Below are positions 7,042-13,863 of a stretch of 19,103 bases of DNA, one piece after another. Position 1 is the stretch's first letter. Each line of letters opens with the position of its first letter. This DNA is from SKKC01 sp046542845 (GTDB taxonomy: Bacteria; Spirochaetota; Spirochaetia; DSM-27196; SKKC01). The stretch covers positions 1-19,103 of the forward strand of contig JBKHAN010000054.1 of NCBI GenBank assembly GCA_046542845.1, read 5' to 3'. The translations under genes and the position numbers were made by a program. The notes under the pieces were generated by a model, which ran no database searches, had not been told where the DNA came from, and saw only the letters and a program-made list of their open reading frames with translations.

Positions 7042-7171
7042 CAAGCAATACATCGCAAACTGTGTATTACCCGAAACCGGAAACTGAAATCAATATAGAA
7101 CTACCCAGTGTTTCAAAACGGACACATCGGCGGTCCGCCCAGGACAGCACGATCACCGCGGAGATTTTTTC

Positions 7172-8995
7172 ATGGCAATAATTCGTAAGAAGCGATCGCA
7201 GGATACGCAGGACGCAGGCTCCGACGAGTCTCAACTTGAGCTCGGTTCGTCTGACGATGCCCGTAACAGCGGTGCACCGGAATACAATCAGACATCTTCC
7301 GAGGAAACGGCCGTCACGACATCTGACGAGTCCGGTGAACCTTCGGACACGGGAACAGCACCCACGACAAAAAAACGACGGTCAAAACCGTCGCAGGAGA
7401 ATGGAGACGAGAAAAGCGCGGATGAACCGTCTCTCCCGAAACAGAACCACCCGGACGACAGGCAGTCCGGTGCCGGCACCAATGGAAACGGCGTGGGGCA
7501 ACCTCCCAGCTCCGGGTCCGAAGATTCGGGCGGTGGATCGCGCCGTTCGGGAAAGCGAAGTAATAATAAACGGCGCTCCAGCAGGGGAGGCGGTAGTGAC
7601 GGTGGCCGGTCCAACCAGCGACAACCTCGCAGCGGCAACGACGACGGGAACCGCCGGGAGAGCACCCTTGCATCGGCCGGGGACTACCGCGCGCTGGCGG
7701 GCAGCGAAACAAACGACGGCAAGGCGCTTTCGATAAACGACCTGATCTGGATGAATCTGAGAGATCTCCGTGAGTTCGGCGCGACCTTCGGCATGAGCCA
7801 CGACGATCTCGTGGTCATGAAGAAGCAGGAAGTGATTTTTGCGGTTCTCAAGGCGCATACCGAACGAAACGGCACGATATACGCGTACGGATCACTCGAG
7901 ATTCTACCCGACGGATACGGGTTTCTCCGGAGTCCCCAGAACTCGTACCTTTCCGGTCCGGATGATATATACATCTCTCCGTCGCAGATCAGACTGTTTA
8001 ATCTCAAGACCGGCGATACCGTCTACGGACAGATTCGCCCCCCCAAGGAGGGCGAACGATTCTTCGCGATGTTACGCGTGGAGACGGTTAACTTTGACGC
8101 CCCGTCGGTCGCCCAGAACAGGATCCCCTTCGACAATCTGACGCCGCTGTACCCGGACGAACGCCTGAATATGGAAACAGAGACGCAGGATCCGGCGACG
8201 CGAATGATCAACCTTTTCTGCCCCATAGGAAAAGGCCAGCGCGGCTTGATCGTCAGTCCGCCCCGAACAGGTAAAACCATTCTGCTTCAGAAGATCGCGA
8301 ACGCGATAACGGCGAATCACCCTGAAGTGTATATGATTGTCCTGCTTATCGACGAACGCCCCGAAGAAGTCACCGACATGCAGCGCAACGTGAAAGCCGA
8401 GGTTATTGCTTCGACCTTTGACGAGCAGGCGACGCGTCATGTGCAAGTCGCCGAAATGGTCCTGGAAAAAGCGCGACGTCTGGTTGAACACGGGAAGGAC
8501 GTTGTCATTCTTCTTGACTCCATTACGCGACTCGCACGCGCCTATAACCAGACCGTGCCGACCAGCGGCAAGATTCTGTCCGGTGGTGTGGATTCGAACG
8601 CTCTTCACAGACCAAAGCGGTTTTTTGGAGCGGCGCGAAATATCGAAGACGGTGGAAGCCTTACCATCGTCGCCACGGCGCTCATTGATACTGGAAGCAG
8701 AATGGACGAGGTTATCTTCGAAGAGTTCAAGGGTACCGGTAATATGGAAATCAACCTTGACCGGCGACTGTCCGACCGGCGACTCTTTCCCGCGATTAAT
8801 ATCAAGCGTTCCGGTACCCGCAAGGAAGACCTTCTGCTTACGGAAGAAGAGCTGAACAAGATGTGGGTGCTGCGCAAGGTCATCAATCCCATGGACGATG
8901 TGGAAGTTCTGGAGCTGCTTATTGACAGAATGCGCAAGACTAAGAACAATGAAGCATTCCTGAGATCCATGAATACGTCGTCGGTTGCTGAATAG
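7172..8995 (+). CDS. rho: Transcription termination factor Rho with long disordered N-terminus
   Basis: Rho is a hexameric RNA-dependent ATPase that ends transcription. Of 607 residues (E. coli Rho has 419), about 10-185 are low complexity, rich in Ser, Gly, Asp, Arg and Asn with basic patches, and not part of the standard fold. The normal protein follows: the N-terminal helical part (SINDLIWMNLRDLREFG), the RNA-binding cold-shock fold with DGYGFLR (247-253) and DDIYISPSQIRLFNLKTGD, Walker A SPPRTGKT (362-369), Walker B DVVILLD (443-449), the RNA-contacting loop region near 463-472 (TSGKILSGG), and the conserved FEEFKGTGNMEI. The ATG has GGAG 8 bases upstream. Inserted N-terminal regions are known in Rho of several phyla; the Bacteroides one promotes phase separation. 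rpmE2 follows after 89 bases. Confidence 0.98.
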   Translation: MAIIRKKRSQDTQDAGSDESQLELGSSDDARNSGAPEYNQTSSEETAVTTSDESGEPSDTGTAPTTKKRRSKPSQENGDEKSADEPSLPKQNHPDDRQSGAGTNGNGVGQPPSSGSEDSGGGSRRSGKRSNNKRRSSRGGGSDGGRSNQRQPRSGNDDGNRRESTLASAGDYRALAGSETNDGKALSINDLIWMNLRDLREFGATFGMSHDDLVVMKKQEVIFAVLKAHTERNGTIYAYGSLEILPDGYGFLRSPQNSYLSGPDDIYISPSQIRLFNLKTGDTVYGQIRPPKEGERFFAMLRVETVNFDAPSVAQNRIPFDNLTPLYPDERLNMETETQDPATRMINLFCPIGKGQRGLIVSPPRTGKTILLQKIANAITANHPEVYMIVLLIDERPEEVTDMQRNVKAEVIASTFDEQATRHVQVAEMVLEKARRLVEHGKDVVILLDSITRLARAYNQTVPTSGKILSGGVDSNALHRPKRFFGAARNIEDGGSLTIVATALIDTGSRMDEVIFEEFKGTGNMEINLDRRLSDRRLFPAINIKRSGTRKEDLLLTEEELNKMWVLRKVINPMDDVEVLELLIDRMRKTKNNEAFLRSMNTSSVAE

Positions 8996-9018
8996 GCAAG
9001 TAACCTGCGGGTCTGCGC

Positions 9019-9030
9019 GCCGGCGCCGGC
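9019..9030. repeat. 12-bp GC palindrome between rho and rpmE2
   Basis: GCCGGCGCCGGC is a perfect palindrome and also two copies of GCCGGC in tandem. Flanking CGGG and CCCG could extend a hairpin in the mRNA. It sits about 40 bases before the L31 ribosome-binding site, where a transcript hairpin could affect L31 translation or slow RNA polymerase. Function is unknown. Confidence 0.35.
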
Positions 9031-9084
9031 CCGTACTGCATACATTGGCACTGTGGTCACGCAGGAAAAGGAGATCGTGTTTTT

Positions 9085-9333
9085 ATGAAGAAGGATATAC
9101 ATCCGAATTATCGGCCGGTGGTGTTCAAGGACAGTGCGTCCGGAACCATGTTTCTGACCCGGTCTACCGTGGAGACGTCGGCAACCGTCGTCTACGAGGA
9201 CGGAAAAGAATATCCCATGTTCGAAGTTGAAATCTCGAGTGCCTCCCATCCGTTCTATACGGGTAAGCAGCAGCTTGTTGATACGGCTGGTCGGGTCGAA
9301 CGGTTCAAGAGAAAGTACAATATCAAGAACTGA
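9085..9333 (+). CDS. rpmE2: 50S ribosomal protein L31, type B (zinc-free form)
   Basis: The 82-residue protein starts MKKDIHPNYRPVVFKD and carries SSASHPFYTGKQ and DTAGRVERFKRKY, the hallmarks of type B L31. It contains no Cys at all, so it lacks the zinc-binding CxxC pairs of type A L31. L31 bridges the two ribosomal subunits. In many bacteria the zinc-free paralogue replaces the zinc form under zinc limitation; here it sits in the standard housekeeping place next to rho, so it may be the main L31. AAGGAG at 9068-9073 lies 11 bases before the ATG. It is probably co-transcribed with rho and is followed by a strong terminator. Confidence 0.97.
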   Translation: MKKDIHPNYRPVVFKDSASGTMFLTRSTVETSATVVYEDGKEYPMFEVEISSASHPFYTGKQQLVDTAGRVERFKRKYNIKN

Positions 9334-9359
9334 TTATCGATCGAGCTGTTTTTCTCACG

Positions 9360-9389
9360 AAGCGACGGGTATAACACCGTCGCTTTTTT
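9360..9389 (+). terminator. Intrinsic terminator after rpmE2
   Basis: AAGCGACGG (9360-9368) pairs perfectly with CCGTCGCTT (9377-9385) around an 8-base loop, and six T residues begin at 9384. It ends the rho-rpmE2 transcript. The other strand has no T run after the stem, so it should not act as a terminator for the convergent lnt-like gene that stops 6 bases away. Confidence 0.92.
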
Positions 9390-9395
9390 GTCGAG

Positions 9396-10988
9396 TCAGA
9401 ACAACGTGTTCGGGGTGGCCGGGACGCGTATAATCACGATTCCGAACAGTCCGATCATGAGCATGCTGAGGGCGAATACATCGCCCACTGTTGAATAGAC
9501 AGTCAGGCGTTGGTCTGTGAGGATGTCAACGTCGGCAACAAGTACGCCTTCTTCAAACATCGGTAATGACGTCTGCAGCCTGCCGTGCCGGTCGACTATG
9601 GATGTCAGTCCCGCATTGGTCGACCGTACCAGCGGAAGTCTGGTTTCTATGCTTCGAAAACGTGCGGCCGTGAAGTGTTGCGTCTGAGCCGAATCGGTTC
9701 GTGACCAGGCGTTGTTCGTCAGGTTCAAAAGCACTTCGGCACCCGCTCGGTGAAAATCGCGGACTACTCCTGCAAAGGCGTCTTCGAAGCAGATAGGCGC
9801 GGATGCGTACACCGGGCCCGTGTTTGTCGGAACCTCGAAAACCGTTACACGATCGCCAGGTTCCCATACGGCCTGTATGCCTATGACGTCTCTGTAGAAG
9901 CGTCGCACCAGGCCCCACTCCCAGAATGGCACGCTTTCTGCGAAGGGTACGAGTTGGCGTTTGCCGTATACGTCCGAAATTGCACCATCGGGCTGCAGCA
10001 TTAACGCGGCGTTCCAGGCTACTCCGTCGCGGTCTGCCGGAAGATACGGCGATCCGGTAAGGAGCGGGACCGGTGAATCACGAAGAAAGTCACGAAACGA
10101 GGTGCCACTCGGCACGCGTTCGTACCAGGTGTCGGCGTAATTTTCATATGGAAGGCGAAGCGACGTTTCGCTCCAGATAAGAAGGTCCGGACTCGCGTCT
10201 GCCAACGCGGTTCGCGACAGGCGGATCAGGGTCTCGAGCGTCTCCTCCTCGTTGCCGAAGGCCCAGGAATCCGAGTTCTGCTGTACGAGCGCGACCCGGA
10301 TGCGTCGCCCGGAGACCCGAGCGTCGGAAAGACGTACGATACCGTAGAGGGCCGTTGCCGTTGTCAGGAGCAGTATCAATGCCCCGTGTGCGGTGAGCTG
10401 CCGGAATGTCCGCACGACGGCGGGGCGGAGATGGTATGCGGATTCGTGTCGCCGGCTGAAGCAGAGGGCGAGTTCCGCGACTACCGACTGGACGTACACC
10501 GCGAGAAACGTCAGGCCGTAGACACCGGTAATGTCCGCGATTTGTGTCATAAAGGCTACGTTGGCGAAGGGATACGCTGCGAGTCCCCAGGGGTAGCCGA
10601 GGTAACCAACGCTTTTCAGAAACTCGTAGCCGGTCCAGACGGCGGCGAACATCAGCGGGCGCAGATGAGGATGCAGATGTTTCAGGTTGTACAGCGCGAT
10701 TGCCAGGAGCCAGTTGTACGCAATATAACCTGCAATCGGTGCACCGAGCGTCCACACACTGAAATCGCCGAAGTTGGCAAGCCAGAAATTGCCGACGGCC
10801 GTCGACACGGCGCCAAAGACAATACCGGCATACACGGCGAGGCGCCTTTCCCCGGCAAGGACAAATGCTGCGTACAGCGGACTTAGTGCGACGATGCCGA
10901 GCACCGGGCTCCCGAACATAAGGAGCTCATTTGGGAGCGCGAGAGGGAAAAAAATGCCCGAAGTGAGTGCAAGAAGGATGGAATTCAT
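9396..10988 (-). CDS. lnt: Apolipoprotein N-acyltransferase paralogue (second lnt-like gene)
   Basis: This 530-residue protein has the same plan as the lnt at 3758-5410: an N-terminal membrane half (about residues 1-220), a nitrilase-like domain starting RVALVQQNS, and a closing helix near 500-520. The triad is intact: Glu274 in WSET, Lys343 in YGKRQLVPF, Cys400 in APICFED; the Glu in LVPFAE is kept too. As in the first paralogue, the residue after the catalytic Cys is Phe where E. coli Lnt has Tyr. Shared phrases such as YEFLKSVGYLGY (YEYLRTLGFLGY in the other) suggest an old duplication. It is transcribed alone against rho-rpmE2. The ATG has AAAGGG about 10 bases upstream. It may N-acylate lipoproteins with different acyl or substrate preference, or transfer acyl groups to another target. 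Confidence 0.92.
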   Translation of the reverse strand: MNSILLALTSGIFFPLALPNELLMFGSPVLGIVALSPLYAAFVLAGERRLAVYAGIVFGAVSTAVGNFWLANFGDFSVWTLGAPIAGYIAYNWLLAIALYNLKHLHPHLRPLMFAAVWTGYEFLKSVGYLGYPWGLAAYPFANVAFMTQIADITGVYGLTFLAVYVQSVVAELALCFSRRHESAYHLRPAVVRTFRQLTAHGALILLLTTATALYGIVRLSDARVSGRRIRVALVQQNSDSWAFGNEEETLETLIRLSRTALADASPDLLIWSETSLRLPYENYADTWYERVPSGTSFRDFLRDSPVPLLTGSPYLPADRDGVAWNAALMLQPDGAISDVYGKRQLVPFAESVPFWEWGLVRRFYRDVIGIQAVWEPGDRVTVFEVPTNTGPVYASAPICFEDAFAGVVRDFHRAGAEVLLNLTNNAWSRTDSAQTQHFTAARFRSIETRLPLVRSTNAGLTSIVDRHGRLQTSLPMFEEGVLVADVDILTDQRLTVYSTVGDVFALSMLMIGLFGIVIIRVPATPNTLF

Positions 10989-11181
10989 AGTAGCTTACCC
11001 TTTCTTCACGTCTGCCGTGATTCGCGTTAGCATATCCTGAAGTGCCCGCCCCAGTGCAACTGCCCTTCAGTGCCGAGGCTTTTGCAGATAGAAGAGAATT
11101 TGGTCGGAAACAATACCAATATCGCGTTTTTCTGTTAGTATGAAAATATAGGATACCGGTTTAGGAAAAGTGAGCTCGTGT
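10989..11181. promoter_or_regulatory. Divergent intergenic region between the lnt-like and kinase genes
   Basis: This 193-base gap must hold promoters for both directions. Toward the kinase, an AT-rich stretch with TATAGG (11147-11152) and TAGGAT (11149-11154) offers possible -10 boxes, but no good -35 is 16-18 bases away. Toward lnt, TTGCAC and TATGCT on the minus strand are 19 bases apart, which is weak. No hairpin or gene is evident. Confidence 0.35.
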
Positions 11182-12414
11182 ATGAACGACATTGTTGCGC
11201 TCCACCGTGCTGAGTACGGGCAGGAACCTGAGGTTGTGGCTTCTGCTCCCGGTGTGGCACACCTTCTCGGTGAACATATTGAAGATGCAGGATTCCCGAC
11301 GCTCTCAATGGCTACCCATGTGTCGGTCCACGTCGCTATGAGCAGGCGCAAGGATCTGAGTCTCAGATTCTATGCGCCGGATATAGGCGAGCGGCGCCGT
11401 ACGGGGGTTTCCAGTATAAAGCCGAGAGATGAAGACAAGTGGGCGAACGTTCCCAAAGGTGTCGTCGCCTTCGTCCTTTCGCGAGGGCACCGAATGAAAG
11501 GAATCGATATTACCATTACAGGTGATATTCCACGCGATCGCGGTCTCGGAGCCAGTTCAGCCGTCTGTGTTGCGACCGCACTCTCCCTCGAACGCCTGCT
11601 CGACTTACCCAGGGGCAGCATCGATCCGGTCGCCGCGTCCGCATTTGCAAAAGCCAAATACGGGAAGCTCCCAGTCAGCGACAGCGACGCTACCGTCAGT
11701 GCGTTCGCTCGCCCGGGATATCCTGTTGTATATCGTGTTGGTCAGCGGGAGCTCGAAGAACTGCCAAAGCCTTCGGAGCCATATCAGCTGGTACTGACAG
11801 ACACAGGGCTCGAGCCTGAGCGGCTCGACGAAGAAGAACGCGACGTATACGGGCATGTTCTGAAGGGGTGCGAGGATATTGACGACGACGAGCACTCCGC
11901 TTCGGAAGACGAGGAATCCACCTCTCCTCAGCCCTGGACCGTATCCCCGACGGAACGACGTCGTGTGCCTATAAGCAACAGCCGTGACGCGAAAGAAGAG
12001 TTTAGCGATAGTCTCGAGCTACTCGATACCATGGCAAGGCGCACGTGCCAGCACGTCATGGGCGAGCTCGAACGCATAGAACATGCGGTCGTTGCGCTGA
12101 AGTCCGGCGACCCCGTCACATTCGGCAAGACGCTTCTCAGGAGTCAGGAGAGCCTCCGTGATCTGCTTGAGGTCAGCTGCCCCGAGTTGGACTGGCTCGT
12201 GAAGCGCGCGGTAGAAGTGCCCGGTGTGACGGGAAGCCGGCTGTCGGGACCGGGACTCGGCGGTTTTACGATAACACTCCTCGATCCGCATCGGTCGGGG
12301 GATTACGGGGAACGACTGGAAGAATACGAGCGGATCTTTGGATTCAAGCCGCAGCAGATAGTCCTGCAGGAAGGCCCCGGCGCCTCGGTTCACGTGAAAG
12401 GAAAAAAGGAATAG
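11182..12414 (+). CDS. Galactokinase-like GHMP kinase with altered sugar site
   Basis: The 410-residue protein has the three galactokinase landmarks in order: an N-terminal PG...GEH motif (23-32), the ATP loop DIPRDRGLGASSA (115-127) and SGPGLGG (355-361), plus a C-terminal GPGASVHV like the galactokinase end. The details diverge. The usual PGRVNLIGEHTD is here PGVAHLLGEHIE, so the conserved Arg is Val and the sugar-binding Asp is Glu. The usual GIMDQ motif is replaced by SDSDATVSA, in which Asp169 aligns with the catalytic base. An acidic insert lies at about 229-246. It is probably a small-molecule kinase, but galactose need not be the substrate; a non-catalytic role is possible. I chose ATG at 11182; an in-frame GTG at 11170 has AGGA only 3 bases upstream. 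surE follows after 30 bases. Confidence 0.8.
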   Translation: MNDIVALHRAEYGQEPEVVASAPGVAHLLGEHIEDAGFPTLSMATHVSVHVAMSRRKDLSLRFYAPDIGERRRTGVSSIKPRDEDKWANVPKGVVAFVLSRGHRMKGIDITITGDIPRDRGLGASSAVCVATALSLERLLDLPRGSIDPVAASAFAKAKYGKLPVSDSDATVSAFARPGYPVVYRVGQRELEELPKPSEPYQLVLTDTGLEPERLDEEERDVYGHVLKGCEDIDDDEHSASEDEESTSPQPWTVSPTERRRVPISNSRDAKEEFSDSLELLDTMARRTCQHVMGELERIEHAVVALKSGDPVTFGKTLLRSQESLRDLLEVSCPELDWLVKRAVEVPGVTGSRLSGPGLGGFTITLLDPHRSGDYGERLEEYERIFGFKPQQIVLQEGPGASVHVKGKKE

Positions 12415-12444
12415 ACTGTAACGGTTCCCGAAACAAAGACAAAC

Positions 12445-13191
12445 ATGAATATCTTATTGACGAATGACGACGGTATCGACAGCCCGGGATTGCAAGCGCT
12501 CGAAACGGCCTTGTCGAAAGATCATGAAGTATACGTGGTTGCACCGGATGGTGAACGGAGTGGAATGTCCCATTACATCACCATGGCCTTGCCGGTTCGC
12601 GCGCAGCACCGGGGCAGGAATCGCATGGCAGTGAGCGGATCGCCGGCGGATTGCGTCATTCTCGCTCTCCACGGTGCGATCGGTGTCCGACCGGAGGTGG
12701 TTATCTCGGGACCGAATCTTGGTGCCAATCTAGGAACGGACGTGGTCTACTCCGGTACCGTGGCGGCTGCCCGCCAGGCTGCCTTCGGGGGTGTACCCGG
12801 CATAGCCGTAAGCGTCGATTCGTATAAGCCGCCATGGCATTTCTCGCCGGTTATCGACTTCGTAAGCAGGCACATACAAGAGCTCGTTGAGATCGGCGCG
12901 CCGGATCATTTCCTGAACATAAACGCCGCAAATCGGAAGGAGGGGGGTATGCCTGTTGCGCTGACCGTTCTGGGACGCAGAACGTACAACGACAAGCTGT
13001 TCGAGTACGAAGCGCCCTCGGGTGACCGGTACTTTTTTCTCGATGGCATGCCGGACGATTCTAAGGTGCATCCGAAAAGCGACGTCGCGTGGGTCAAGTC
13101 GGGCGGTATTGCTTTGACCCCCGTCTCGATATATCCGAATGAGCAGTGTGACTTCTCCCGCTACGAGGGCGCATCATTCCTGCAAAGGTAA
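12445..13191 (+). CDS. surE: 5'/3'-nucleotidase SurE
   Basis: SurE is a metal-dependent phosphatase that dephosphorylates nucleoside 5'- and 3'-monophosphates in the cytosol. This 248-residue protein is of normal length and starts MNILLTNDDGIDSPG, containing metal ligands Asp8 and Asp9. Ser39 in GERSGMSH and Asn91 in ISGPNLG complete the metal site, and the family run GTDVVYSGTVAAARQAA follows. No strong ribosome-binding site precedes the ATG, so it may be coupled to the kinase 30 bases upstream. The TPR gene starts 6 bases after its stop. In many bacteria surE sits with stress and repair genes (pcm, nlpD, rpoS); here the setting is different. Confidence 0.97.
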   Translation: MNILLTNDDGIDSPGLQALETALSKDHEVYVVAPDGERSGMSHYITMALPVRAQHRGRNRMAVSGSPADCVILALHGAIGVRPEVVISGPNLGANLGTDVVYSGTVAAARQAAFGGVPGIAVSVDSYKPPWHFSPVIDFVSRHIQELVEIGAPDHFLNINAANRKEGGMPVALTVLGRRTYNDKLFEYEAPSGDRYFFLDGMPDDSKVHPKSDVAWVKSGGIALTPVSIYPNEQCDFSRYEGASFLQR

Positions 13192-13197
13192 TCGAAC

Positions 13198-13863
13198 ATG
13201 GACGAGGGCATTCAGCTCTATAATCAGGGAAAATATCGAGAAGCACTTGATGTCTTTCTTAACCTGAATGTGGAGACAGACGAGTACACTGAACTCGCGT
13301 ATCACCTCGGTCTGTGCTATACAAAGCTCTCTCAGTTCGATGAGGCAGTACTCTATCTCGAACAGGTGGTCACGTCTGAAGCGGCGTTCACTACGGTATA
13401 TCAGAGCAGGATGATACTCGGATACATATACTCGATTACCGAACGCTATCGCCTGGCTGAGTTTGAGTTCTCGCGACTCCTGGAAGACGGGTATGAGTCG
13501 CCAAAGGTGTACGCTGCGCTCGCCTACACACAATACCACCAGAAAAACGTCGCGGCTGCGGTTCGAAATCTGCAGAAAGCAATTACCATGGATCCGGACA
13601 ACGTCACGGCGCTCAATAACATAGGCTTTATACTCGCCGAAGAGGGTTCCAACCCTGACATCGCGCTGCGGTACTGTCGCAAGGCAGTGGACCGCAGCCC
13701 CGATAATCCAGCGTATCTCGACAGTCTCGGTTGGGCGTACCTTAAGTGCGGACGACTTTCGGAGGCACGCGGTTATCTGAAGAAGGCCCTGCGAATGCGG
13801 CCCGACGATGCCGATATACAGGGGCATATGCGTATGCTCGAGCGAAAGGAGGCGCGTTCATGA
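13198..13863 (+). CDS. Cytosolic tetratricopeptide-repeat protein
   Basis: The 221-residue protein consists almost wholly of about five to six TPR units, such as MDEGIQLYNQGKYREALDVF, DEYTELAYHLGLCYTKLSQF and NPAYLDSLGWAYLKCGRLSE, with the small-residue and aromatic spacing typical of the repeat. It has no signal peptide, membrane helix or enzyme domain, so it is most likely a protein-binding scaffold. The spacing is tight: 6 bases after surE, and its TGA overlaps the ATG of the next gene. That next protein also starts with a TPR segment but is secreted, so the two probably work on opposite sides of the membrane or in one assembly pathway. No specific function can be given. Confidence 0.9.
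   Translation: MDEGIQLYNQGKYREALDVFLNLNVETDEYTELAYHLGLCYTKLSQFDEAVLYLEQVVTSEAAFTTVYQSRMILGYIYSITERYRLAEFEFSRLLEDGYESPKVYAALAYTQYHQKNVAAAVRNLQKAITMDPDNVTALNNIGFILAEEGSNPDIALRYCRKAVDRSPDNPAYLDSLGWAYLKCGRLSEARGYLKKALRMRPDDADIQGHMRMLERKEARS

Noticed and set aside
7062..7181. GTG open frame of 39 codons overlapping the rho start out of frame, a possible rho leader peptide
   Set aside because: No ribosome-binding site lies before the GTG and the translation shows nothing recognisable. It would be worth revisiting only if conserved in relatives.
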